This document shows positions 32,727 through 40,344 of a stretch of DNA of 64,000 nucleotides, piece by piece. The DNA lies in NCBI RefSeq assembly GCF_025244845.1, contig NZ_CP104264.1:682001-746000 (forward strand), read 5' to 3'. The first letter of the stretch is position 1; the number at the start of each line of letters is the position of its first letter. Under the pieces are notes generated by a model that did no database searches, had not been told where the DNA came from, and saw only the letters and a program-made list of their open reading frames with translations. This DNA comes from Arthrobacter sp. zg-Y1171 (GTDB lineage Bacteria > Actinomycetota > Actinomycetes > Actinomycetales > Micrococcaceae). Both the position numbers and the translations under genes were made by a program.

Positions 32727-33839
32727 TTAGTTTGTGTAAACAGGATCTTTGGATGCACCGGCGGACTTCGCTGCGCGCTTGTTACGCACAATCGAGGAGG
32801 TCAGCGACGCGAGGATGAAGACCACGCCGATCAAGCCGGTGATGACCTCGTTGATCTCGATTTCGATGGTGAGCAGCAGGATGGCCGCCAGGGCGCCGAT
32901 GGCCCAGTGGGCACCGTGGTCCAGGTAAACGAACTCGTCCAGGGTGCCCTGCTTCACGAGGAACACGGTCAGGGACCGGACGAAGATCGCACCGATGAGG
33001 CCAAGGCCCAGGGCAATGATGATCGGGTCCGAGGTGATGGCGAAGGCGCCGATGACACCGTCGAAGGAGAAGGACGCGTCAATGACTTCCAGGTAGAGGA
33101 AGAGCATGAAGGCGGCCTTGCCGGTGGCCTTCACCAGGGCGCCGTTGCCGGACTTCGGGGCGCGTGCCTCGACGTCGTCGGCATCGAAGTCGTCGTCGCC
33201 GTCGACGTCGAACATGTCACCCAGGCCGGTGACCAGCAGGTAGGTGATCAGGCCGGCGGCGCCGGCGATGAAGACGTCAGTGGTGTGCGAGGGATCCGAG
33301 AGGGCACCGGCGGCCAGCAGGGCACCGAGGCCGACGATCAGGGAGGCGCCGTTGACCTTGCCGACCTTAGCGAACGGGGTTTCCAGCCAGCGCAGCCAGC
33401 GGATGTCCCGGTCTTCGAACATGAAGTCAAGGAAGATCATCAGCAGGAACAGGCCGCCGAAGGCGGCGATCTGCGGGTGGGCTTCATGCAGGAGGTAGCC
33501 GTAGCTGCCCGGCTCGTCCGGATCGCCCTTCTCGAGGGCCAGCTGCAGCGCTTCGATCGGGTTGATGCTGGCGGTGACGCCCACAATGACCAGCGGGAAG
33601 ACGATGCGCATGCCGACGACGGCGATGAGGATGCCCACGGTGAGGAACATCTTCTGCCAGAAGGGGCTCATTTTTTCGAGAATGCGCGCGTTGACCACGG
33701 CATTGTCGAAGCTAAGGCTGATTTCGAGAACGCCCAGGATGGCGCAGAGGATGAGTGCCTCTACCCCGCCGTAGAAGAACGCCGTTACCAGCGCGGCGGC
33801 CGTGATAACAAACGACCAACCGAAAGTTTTGAAAAACAC
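32727..33839 (-). CDS. DUF475/TerC-like integral membrane protein
   Basis: The 370-aa protein has about nine membrane segments. The ILGVLEISLSFDNAVVNA segment near residue 40 and the internal repeat FLYLEVIDASFSFDGVIGAF, each with an acidic residue in a membrane helix, are the TerC-superfamily ion-binding motifs. A cytoplasmic Asp-rich loop (DVDGDDDFDADDVEA) may bind divalent cations. TerC-like proteins export manganese or calcium. GTG 33839 is the start, with GGAG 11 nt upstream. As the first gene of the Ter operon, it links ion export to the TerD proteins. Confidence 0.85.
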   Translation of the reverse strand: MFFKTFGWSFVITAAALVTAFFYGGVEALILCAILGVLEISLSFDNAVVNARILEKMSPFWQKMFLTVGILIAVVGMRIVFPLVIVGVTASINPIEALQLALEKGDPDEPGSYGYLLHEAHPQIAAFGGLFLLMIFLDFMFEDRDIRWLRWLETPFAKVGKVNGASLIVGLGALLAAGALSDPSHTTDVFIAGAAGLITYLLVTGLGDMFDVDGDDDFDADDVEARAPKSGNGALVKATGKAAFMLFLYLEVIDASFSFDGVIGAFAITSDPIIIALGLGLIGAIFVRSLTVFLVKQGTLDEFVYLDHGAHWAIGALAAILLLTIEIEINEVITGLIGVVFILASLTSSIVRNKRAAKSAGASKDPVYTN

Positions 33840-34151
33840 TCTGCTTGCAGCTCCTTCAGTTCCTGCGCGCAGCCGGTGGGGGCGGAAAGGGCAAAAACTA
33901 GGTAGAGGATGGCTTCATCCGAATCGAATTAGGCTTCAGTATGTCGCACCCCGGACACCGCGGGCAACTACCGGCGGTGACGTTCGCGGAGAGGGTAGAG
34001 CCAGGGGAGTGCAGGGCGCCAGAGCAGCGGCCGACTGCGGCAGTCCGTTGAGTCCTTTTGACGAGGCGGCGGCGATTGGGCGGCGGCCCTCGCGGTCTGA
34101 AAGAATAATGGAAAGCCTGCTTACTCAGGCACCCATTTGAAGGAGGACTGC
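33840..34151. other. Intergenic region between divergent Ter operon and LRV-like gene
   Basis: This 312-nt stretch has no gene I can support. It must hold the Ter operon promoter on the minus strand; I see no clear -35/-10 pair and no manganese-sensing riboswitch pattern. On the plus strand it ends with the promoter-like element at 34096-34124, shared with 286-314, and the ribosome site AAGGAGGA before ATG 34152. Confidence 0.5.
34096..34124 (+). promoter_or_regulatory. Promoter-like element shared with 286-314
   Basis: This copy, with core AGAATAATGG at 34102-34111, matches 25 of 29 bases at 286-314, and a GATTGGG motif lies 28 nt upstream of the core in the same relative place. It is 28 nt before the start of the LRV-like gene, a suitable position for a core promoter. 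Confidence 0.4.
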
Positions 34152-34460
34152 ATGCAGGACGAAAAGTTTGGGAACGGAAATCCGGAACCGGTTATGAACA
34201 TTCCGGCAGCAGACGTCGTCAGCGGCGGCGCATCCGCCGCCCCGCCCGCGCAGGTGGACCCCGCCGAGGTTGCCGTCCTGGCCGAGGCCGAAGATCCGGG
34301 TACCGACCCGCTCCGGCTGCAGGAACTGGCCACCGACCACCCGCTGGCGCGCCCTGCGGTGGCAGCCAACCCCGCTGCCGGCCCGGAGCTGCTGGCCTGG
34401 CTCGGTGCGCTTGGCGACGCCGGCGTGAACGAAGCACTGGCGCGCCGCGGCGACCGCTAG
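34152..34460 (+). CDS. Small LRV-like (variant leucine-rich repeat) protein
   Basis: The 102-aa protein consists of a short disordered N-terminus and a domain that reads PLRLQELATDHPLARPAVAA and then LLAWLGALGDAGVNEALARR. The pattern of short Leu-rich helices with AxNP turns matches LRV-type repeats. The same domain ends the zinc-ribbon membrane protein at 40345-42537. AAGGAGGA lies 5 nt before ATG 34152. No membrane segment or signal peptide is present. Function is unknown; protein-protein interaction is likely. Confidence 0.68.
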   Translation: MQDEKFGNGNPEPVMNIPAADVVSGGASAAPPAQVDPAEVAVLAEAEDPGTDPLRLQELATDHPLARPAVAANPAAGPELLAWLGALGDAGVNEALARRGDR

Positions 34461-34474
34461 CCTCCACTCCACTG

Positions 34475-34519
34475 GGAACGTCCCGTTGCACGAAGTCGAT
34501 GCGGCGGGACGTTCCTTTT
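34475..34519 (+). terminator. Rho-independent terminator
   Basis: GGAACGTCCCG (34475-34485) pairs perfectly with CGGGACGTTCC (34505-34515) and is followed by TTTT, 14 nt after the stop codon of the LRV-like gene. It also sits just after the end of the converging anti-sigma factor gene. Confidence 0.82.
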
Positions 34520-34529
34520 AAAGCGAAGC

Positions 34530-35288
34530 CTAGATCTCGGCGACGGCCACCAGCGGGAAGGTAGGCGTGGCGGACCCGCCCGCAGGCTCAACCGTCAGGG
34601 CCACGGCTCCGGCCTTGGCGACGTCGCCGCTGAGCCAGACGCTGACGTCCCCTCCGGAAAAGTGCGTATCCGGAATGGGAGTCTCGCCCTCGAGCAGCCA
34701 CAGCTGGTACTCCCGTCCCTCGCCGGGATCCGGCAGGGTGTCCGCGACGAACAAGGCGGCATCCTCCTCCCGGGAAACAACCAGGGTGGCCGGTTGGCCG
34801 TTGACGTCGACGCGCTGCGTGGCGACATCCGGTGCGGCCAGCAGCCGGGTTTCCCGGTCCTGTTCCTGAGCTGCCTGCTGTTCCTGCTCGCGCTGCTCCG
34901 ACTGGACCCCCAGGTTCCAGCCGGCCAGGCCGATTCCGGGGAGCAGGACCGCAGCCGCTGCGGCGGCAAGGAGACGACGCCCGCGGCGTCGTCGTCGTTC
35001 CTCCAGGGAGACGACGACGGCGGCCGGCCCGGTCCAGGGGCCGGGCAGCGGCTGGGTGCCGTGGATGGAAGACAATACGGAGCTGCGCAGGGCAGGCGGG
35101 GGAGTCTGGGCCGTCTCCGCAGCAAGGCCGGCGGTGACTTCGGCATATTCGGCGACCTCCGCCTGGCAGCGGGGGCAGTCCGCCAGATGTTGTTCGAATT
35201 CTTCGCGCTCGGCAGGCTCCAGGGCGTCCACGGCATACAGCGGGGCGAGCTCATGGAGGTCCCCGGCGTTCTGGCTGTGCTGGTTCAT
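34530..35288 (-). CDS. Anti-sigma factor, RskA type
   Basis: The 252-aa protein has an N-terminal cytoplasmic anti-sigma domain with a zinc-binding-type HLADCPRCQAEV motif (His-x3-Cys-x2-Cys), a basic stretch RRRRRGRR, a single membrane helix at about 106-125, and an extracellular C-terminal domain of RskA type (VATQRVDVNGQPATLVVS, LWLLEGETPIPDTHFSGGDV). It holds the sigma factor inactive at the membrane until regulated proteolysis releases it. Its ATG overlaps the sigma factor stop by 4 nt (ATGA). Confidence 0.88.
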   Translation of the reverse strand: MNQHSQNAGDLHELAPLYAVDALEPAEREEFEQHLADCPRCQAEVAEYAEVTAGLAAETAQTPPPALRSSVLSSIHGTQPLPGPWTGPAAVVVSLEERRRRRGRRLLAAAAAAVLLPGIGLAGWNLGVQSEQREQEQQAAQEQDRETRLLAAPDVATQRVDVNGQPATLVVSREEDAALFVADTLPDPGEGREYQLWLLEGETPIPDTHFSGGDVSVWLSGDVAKAGAVALTVEPAGGSATPTFPLVAVAEI

Positions 35289-35908
35289 GACTGTCCCCCC
35301 AAAGCCGAGCGAAGCTTCTTCAACCCGTCACGGATCCGTGCCTTGGCCGTGCCCAACGGGATATCCAGGCGCAGGGCAACCTCCTGATAGGTGAATCCCT
35401 GGTAGTAGGCCAAGGCAACGGCTTCGCGCTGGAGCGGGGTGAGGGTGCTCAACCCGTTCTGCACCTCGTGGGTTTTCATCCCCTGCTCCACTTCCTGCCA
35501 TGTCTGGTCCACTGGCGTTCCCGTCCGTTGGTCCTCGTAGGTCTGTTCCCGCTCGCGTTCACGGGCCACCTGGCGTACCCGGTCCACTGCCCTGCGGTGG
35601 GCAAGGGTGCATAACCATCCCAGCACTGTCCCGCGCGCCGGGTCGAAACGTGCGGATTGCTGCCAGGCCATCAAATAGACCTCCTGGACAACTTCGGCCG
35701 CGATTTCCGGAGACCTGGTCACCCGCACCGCCAGCCCGTACACCTTGGCGGAGGTGGCGTCATACAGGGCCGCGAAACTGGTTTCGTCACCTTCGCCGCA
35801 GCGTCGCACCAGATCGGCGAGCCCGGGCCCTCGGTCCTCGTGCCCGTCGTCCGGTGCGGAGGCAGGCCGAGCGGTGAAGTCCGTCGGGCCGGTTCCCGAG
35901 TCAGTCAT
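35285..35908 (-). CDS. sigK: ECF RNA polymerase sigma factor, SigK type
   Basis: The 207-aa protein has sigma region 2 (FAALYDATSAKVYGLAVRV, VVQEVYLMAWQQSARFDP) and region 4 (LSTLTPLQREAVALAYYQGF, then LDIPLGTAKARIRDGLKKLR). Length and the downstream RskA-type anti-sigma gene point to the SigK group. ATG 35908 has GGGAG upstream. It is co-transcribed and coupled with its anti-sigma factor. A SigK-like promoter (36029-36055) lies upstream, so the operon is probably autoregulated, and the divergent CHRD gene has a matching promoter. Confidence 0.86.
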   Translation of the reverse strand: MTDSGTGPTDFTARPASAPDDGHEDRGPGLADLVRRCGEGDETSFAALYDATSAKVYGLAVRVTRSPEIAAEVVQEVYLMAWQQSARFDPARGTVLGWLCTLAHRRAVDRVRQVAREREREQTYEDQRTGTPVDQTWQEVEQGMKTHEVQNGLSTLTPLQREAVALAYYQGFTYQEVALRLDIPLGTAKARIRDGLKKLRSALGGQS

Positions 35909-36028
35909 GGGCTCCCACAGGTCATCCCTTCGACGACGGCCCCCGGCCGAGGCAACGGACGGGGAGATGTTCGCTGAGAACACTGTCATACTTTTGCACC
36001 GCGCAGATACCGAGTCTCCATACCCAGT

Positions 36029-36055
36029 GTTCGCAGCCGGGCCGCCGATGGATGG
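36029..36055 (-). promoter_or_regulatory. SigK-type promoter of the sigma/anti-sigma operon
   Basis: On the minus strand CCATCC (36050-36055) and GCGAAC (36029-36034) are separated by 15 nt, directed toward sigK. The hexamers resemble those reported for mycobacterial SigK (CCATCC and CCGAAT). The ATG is about 120 nt downstream. Confidence 0.62.
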
Positions 36056-36118
36056 GTGCCCCTCTTATCTCCCCGGACAGGTAGCCCGCACAGATTTCAA
36101 AGTAATTTCCCTCACGAC

Positions 36119-36145
36119 CCATCCGGGAACGGATCGGCTCCGAAC
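36119..36145 (+). promoter_or_regulatory. SigK-type promoter of the CHRD gene
   Basis: CCATCC (36119-36124) and CCGAAC (36140-36145) are separated by 15 nt, the same spacing as the facing sigK promoter. The CHRD gene starts 66 nt downstream. It implies that the surface protein is a SigK target. Confidence 0.68.
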
Positions 36146-36210
36146 CTTCCATGTCTAACGACCGATGCACGCACCTCGATGTGCACACCGACACGACGAA
36201 GGAACCGATC

Positions 36211-36984
36211 ATGAACAAGAAGATGCGCCTGCTTGCCGTTCCCACCCTGGCCCTGGGTGCGCTGGCCCTTTCGACGGGTCCCGCCATGGCCCACGGCGAA
36301 GACTCTTGGTCGAGCCAGGCCACGCTGAACACCATGAACAATTCGGGCACCACCGGACAGGCCATGGTGGAGGTGCACGGCATGGAAGCAAAGGTCACGG
36401 TCAACGTCTCCGGTGCGGCCGAGACCTTCATGGACGGCCCCTTCCCGCACGCCCAGCACATCCACATCGCTGCCCAGGGTGTCTGCCCCGGTCCCGATGC
36501 GGACACCGACGGCGACGGCGTCGTCAACACCACCGAGGGACACCCGTTCTACGGCCACATCGGCAACTCGCTTACCACCGAGGGCGACACCAGTGCAGAC
36601 TCCGCGCTGGCCATCGATCGTTTCCCGGGCGGATCCGCCTACACCTACGAGCGCACCTTCGAACTGACTCCGGAGACCGCAGCATCACTGAAGGATGGGT
36701 CCGCGGTAGTGGTAGTCCACGGCGTGGATCCCGCGCTGATGCCCGCCGCCGCAGCGGAGAAGATGTCCGACCTCGATGAGACGCTGCCTGCCGCAGCGAC
36801 CCTCCCCGCGGCCTGTGGCACGCTCGCCGGTTCGCAGATGGATGCGATGCCCGAAGGCGGAGCGGACACCGGGGTCGAGGCAGCAGCCGGCAACGGCAAC
36901 ACCGCCGGAATTGCCGTAGCCGGCGCCGGTGTCCTGGCCCTGGCCGGTGGGGCGATGGCTATCCGCCGTCGTGCCAACGCCTAA
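36211..36984 (+). CDS. CHRD-domain surface protein with C-terminal anchor
   Basis: The 257-aa protein has a signal peptide (MNKKMRLLAVPTLALGALAL, cleavage near AMAHG), a CHRD domain with HAQHIHIAAQGVCPGPDAD and a DTDGDGVV calcium-like loop, and a C-terminal hydrophobic helix followed by RRRANA, which is the shape of a sortase substrate. No LPxTG is present; the nearest pattern is GGADTG before the helix. CHRD domains occur in secreted proteins and may bind metals. AAGGAAC precedes ATG 36211. The class F sortase gene follows directly, supporting attachment to the wall. Confidence 0.82.
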   Translation: MNKKMRLLAVPTLALGALALSTGPAMAHGEDSWSSQATLNTMNNSGTTGQAMVEVHGMEAKVTVNVSGAAETFMDGPFPHAQHIHIAAQGVCPGPDADTDGDGVVNTTEGHPFYGHIGNSLTTEGDTSADSALAIDRFPGGSAYTYERTFELTPETAASLKDGSAVVVVHGVDPALMPAAAAEKMSDLDETLPAAATLPAACGTLAGSQMDAMPEGGADTGVEAAAGNGNTAGIAVAGAGVLALAGGAMAIRRRANA

Positions 36985-37016
36985 GACTGACCCCCGTAGC
37001 TGAAGCGTCGATTCCC

Positions 37017-37673
37017 ATGACGGCATCCCGCCCCGGCCGCCGCGCAGGACTGATGTCCTGCGCGGCGGCCGCGCTTCTCCTGCTCTCCGGGTGCAGCGGC
37101 ACAGCCGCCCCGGAGACCGGACCACTTACAACAACCACGACGACGGCGGCCTCCCCGGATTCCACGGCCCCCGCGCCAAGCCAGCCTGCAGCCCCGCAGG
37201 CTGACTCTCCTCCGGTGCTGGCACCCTCCGCGCCGGTGTCCTTAACTATCCCTGCCACCGGCACCGAATCCCGGCTCCTGCGTCTAGGACTGCGGGAGGA
37301 CGGTTCCTTGGAAGTTCCGCCGGAGCCTCCCGGATCGCCGGCGAGCTGGTACACGGGATCGCCCACCCCGGGGGAGCGCGGGCCCGCCGTGCTGCTGGGA
37401 CATGTCAACGCCACCGGCGGGGGCGAGGGAGTCTTTGCCGGCCTGCGGAACCTGGTGCCCGGCGACCGGCTTGAAATTGCCCGGGAAGACGGGACCACCG
37501 CGGTCTTCTCGGTGGACCGGGGAGAGCAATACGGCAAGGACGAGTTCCCTACGCTCGCGGTCTACGGCAATACCGCCGGTGCGGAGCTGCGCCTGATCAC
37601 CTGCGACGGTTTTGACCCTTCCACCGGAACCTTTGACGACAACTACGTTGTTTACGCCAGTCTCACCCGCTGA
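37017..37673 (+). CDS. Class F sortase, lipoprotein-like N-terminus
   Basis: The 218-aa protein has a signal segment with a lipobox-like LLLLSGCSG, a Thr/Ser/Pro-rich linker, and a sortase beta-barrel with the catalytic His in AVLLGHVNATGG and Cys in LRLITCDGFDPSTG. The C-terminal strand reads DDNYVVYASL, so the usual catalytic Arg is not evident at that place. Class F sortases attach surface proteins in actinobacteria. It follows the CHRD gene by 32 nt and is the likely enzyme for it. The lipobox suggests anchoring on the outer face of the membrane by lipid. Confidence 0.82.
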   Translation: MTASRPGRRAGLMSCAAAALLLLSGCSGTAAPETGPLTTTTTTAASPDSTAPAPSQPAAPQADSPPVLAPSAPVSLTIPATGTESRLLRLGLREDGSLEVPPEPPGSPASWYTGSPTPGERGPAVLLGHVNATGGGEGVFAGLRNLVPGDRLEIAREDGTTAVFSVDRGEQYGKDEFPTLAVYGNTAGAELRLITCDGFDPSTGTFDDNYVVYASLTR

Positions 37674-37789
37674 ACCTGCCCCCCAACCGAACCAAGGCCC
37701 GTGCTAGGGTCTAGTGCCGTACGTATCTGTTGGCTCGGGGGGACCATCACTTACTCCTTCCGGGTCCTTGCTGACATCCTGGGGGAGTC

Positions 37790-40258
37790 TTGAAACACTG
37801 CACGTCCTGCGGCGCTGAACTGCAGCCGCATTGGAAATTCTGTACCAACTGCCAGGCGCCTCAGCCGGCACAGTCGGGCGGCGAAACCACCGCACCTCAG
37901 GGCACGGAAGCCAATGCGGCCCCGAATTCCGGAACGCACCGCACCGACTCCCCGCAGGACGCAGCCCCGCAGGCAGCCTCCCCGCAGGCAGCCTTCCCTC
38001 AGACCGAGCCGCAGGCCGTCGACTCCCAGAGTCCGGCCGAGCAGCCGACGCAGCGCTTCGACCAGGCTCCGGCCGAGCAGCAGACGCAGCGCTTCGACCA
38101 GGCTCCGGCCCAGCAGCATCCGGCCCAGCAGCACAGCGAACAGCAGACCGCAGCCATGCGCGCTCCGGGAGCACCGACTTCAGTTTTCGACCCGCCCTTT
38201 GTCTCGCACGCCGCATCCCAGCCCGGCACCGGCTACGCCGGCTCAGGTCACGCCTCCGGAGGCCCGGAGGCAGGCGGTCCTAACTCAGGCGGTCCGACTT
38301 ACGGCGCTCCCAACGACGGCGGCCCCGCCGGCCCGCAGGGACCCACCGGACCCGGCGCGCCGTCGTCGGGCGGCAAGAAGCCTTCCCGCAAGCTGACGAT
38401 CATCCTGGTCTCCGTACTGGCACTCCTGGTCATCCTGGGGCTGGCGGCGTTCTTCATCGTGCAGAACATGGTCCGCGGAGGTGCCGGGTCCGCCGAAAGC
38501 GCAGCCGACAAGGTGGTGGAGGCCATCGAGTCCAAGGACATCATTGGACTGGCCACCATGGTGCCGCCGGAGGAACGCGAACCGCTCCAGCGCATCCAGG
38601 AACAAGTGATGGACAAGGTCGAGGAATTCGGCCTGGAGGAAGCGATTAACAAGGTCGCCGACGAAGACGCCGACGTCGACGACGAACTGACTTTTGACGG
38701 CATCAGCATCACCTTCGAGGGTGTCGATCCCGAGGTCACCGAGATCGACGACTCCACTGCGCTGATCACGTACACCACCGGTGAGGCACGGATCCAGCTG
38801 GATCCGGCGGAAACCACCGGAGCCATCCGCTCCGGTCTCGAGGCAGGCGGCTACGAAGACGAAGAAAAGATCGATGAAACCGTCCAGCTCAACGAACTTG
38901 GAGCGGACGGCTCTCCGCTGACCCTGGTGGCCACGGAACGTGGCGGCCGTTGGTACGTGAGCCCGATGTACAGCATCGCCGAAATCATCAACGAGGGTGA
39001 AGGGAATGACCGCGGCAGCGTTCCCGAAACAGCGGGCGGCAGCGACAGCCCGGCTGCAGCAGCGCAGGCCGCAGTGGAGGCGGTGCCGGAGGTGGTTTCC
39101 GAGGGAAGCCTGGAGCCGCTGGCCGGGACGCTGTCCATCCACGAAGGCAGCCTGCTGTACCTGTACCAGGACCTGTTTGACGACATGATGGCCGGGGCGG
39201 GCGGCGAAGAGCTGAACATCAGCGACGTGCGCTTCACGGACGGTGACAAGGACGGCGACCGTGCCGTCGCCGTCGTCGAGAACATCACCGTTGAAAGCGA
39301 ATACGGCGACAAGATCACCCTGACCAGCGATTGCATCGAAGGCGAGCGGGAGTCCGACAGCATCTGCTTCGGCGATTCCGGTTACTCCATTGAGCCCTCC
39401 GTGGAGATGCTGGGCGGGGCGAAGATCATGAGCCTGACCACCATCGAGGAGGACGGCAAGTGGCGGGTGAGCCTGGGACACACCGTCGCGGACTGGATCA
39501 TCAACTGGACCGATTCCCTGACCCGTGAGCAGGCCCTGGCCCTGATGCAGCTCGCGAACACCGAGGACGCCACCGGAGATATCAGCGTGGACGAATCCAC
39601 CGAGGTGGAGTTCAACTCGGCCGGCTTCGCGGTCCTCAACCTGACGGTGGACGAGGACATGGCACTGCAGGCAGAAGACGGCGACTTCGGCGACATGCTG
39701 GTGTACTCCGAGGACGGCAAGGAGCAGATCGCGGACCTCGGATGGGGCGATGAGGTCGAGGCAGGCAACTACAAGCTCGTGGTCTTTGCCGGCCCGGAAT
39801 GGCAGGAAGAGTTCGCTGAAAAGGGCACGGACTTCGAGTACTCCGCCGACCTGACCCTGGTTGAGGGGAAGGGATACGACTTCTCGAAGGGGTCTTACTC
39901 TGACTCGGATTACTCTGCGGGCTCAGTGCCTTCCGGTTCGTACATCAGCAGCGATTACGGTGTGCTCTCCACCGGTGCCTCGTCAGAGTCCGTGAAGAGC
40001 CACACCCTCTCGAGCACCGACGTCGAAGCCGATCTGGAGATCAGCGCACTCGGGTCAACGACTTCAACGATCGTGATTGGGGTCACGCTGGACGGTAAGG
40101 AAGAGAAAGTTGAAATCCCGGCAGGGGAGCGGACTGAATACTCCATCGCTTACCCCGCTGACGGGAAGGACCACGAGCTGAAAGTCCAGATACTGTCCTC
40201 GACTCCCGAGAGCGACTTCGCTCTTGTGAGCTATACGGTCGCGGTCAAGACGAAGTAG
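37790..40258 (+). CDS. Large zinc-ribbon membrane protein with extracellular domain
   Basis: The 822-aa protein starts with a zinc ribbon (CTSCGAELQPHWKFCTNC; two CxxC pairs), then about 170 residues of Gln/Pro/Ala low complexity with repeats such as QRFDQAPAEQQT, one membrane helix at about 200-223 (IILVSVLALLVILGLAAFFI), and about 590 residues outside rich in acidic residues (VADEDADVDDELTF) and Ser/Tyr near the end. The design is that of TcaA-like zinc-ribbon envelope proteins. TTG 37790 has GGGGGAG upstream. The function is unknown. It precedes a second zinc-ribbon protein on the same strand. Confidence 0.7.
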   Translation: MKHCTSCGAELQPHWKFCTNCQAPQPAQSGGETTAPQGTEANAAPNSGTHRTDSPQDAAPQAASPQAAFPQTEPQAVDSQSPAEQPTQRFDQAPAEQQTQRFDQAPAQQHPAQQHSEQQTAAMRAPGAPTSVFDPPFVSHAASQPGTGYAGSGHASGGPEAGGPNSGGPTYGAPNDGGPAGPQGPTGPGAPSSGGKKPSRKLTIILVSVLALLVILGLAAFFIVQNMVRGGAGSAESAADKVVEAIESKDIIGLATMVPPEEREPLQRIQEQVMDKVEEFGLEEAINKVADEDADVDDELTFDGISITFEGVDPEVTEIDDSTALITYTTGEARIQLDPAETTGAIRSGLEAGGYEDEEKIDETVQLNELGADGSPLTLVATERGGRWYVSPMYSIAEIINEGEGNDRGSVPETAGGSDSPAAAAQAAVEAVPEVVSEGSLEPLAGTLSIHEGSLLYLYQDLFDDMMAGAGGEELNISDVRFTDGDKDGDRAVAVVENITVESEYGDKITLTSDCIEGERESDSICFGDSGYSIEPSVEMLGGAKIMSLTTIEEDGKWRVSLGHTVADWIINWTDSLTREQALALMQLANTEDATGDISVDESTEVEFNSAGFAVLNLTVDEDMALQAEDGDFGDMLVYSEDGKEQIADLGWGDEVEAGNYKLVVFAGPEWQEEFAEKGTDFEYSADLTLVEGKGYDFSKGSYSDSDYSAGSVPSGSYISSDYGVLSTGASSESVKSHTLSSTDVEADLEISALGSTTSTIVIGVTLDGKEEKVEIPAGERTEYSIAYPADGKDHELKVQILSSTPESDFALVSYTVAVKTK

Positions 40259-40266
40259 CACCGCTT

Positions 40267-40294
40267 CCCGGCGGCGGTTCAGCCCGCCGCCGGG
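40267..40294 (+). terminator. Terminator after the first zinc-ribbon gene
   Basis: CCCGGCGGCGG (40267-40277) pairs with CCGCCGCCGGG (40284-40294) around a 6-nt loop, 9 nt after the stop codon. No U-run follows, so termination may be partial. Confidence 0.65.
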
Positions 40295-40344
40295 TCTGCC
40301 GGACCACCGGCGTAAATGATTCTTGAAGATCCAAGGAAGGCGTT

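Larger units (their letters stand above)
35909..36210. other. Divergent promoter region of sigK operon and CHRD gene
   Basis: This 302-nt stretch has no gene. It holds two facing copies of a CCATCC-N15-sCGAAC promoter, one for each divergent gene. No other conserved structure is visible. Confidence 0.7.

Noticed and set aside
33840..34151. Manganese riboswitch (yybP-ykoY) before the TerC-like gene
   Set aside because: The conserved loop sequences of this riboswitch are not visible on the minus strand.
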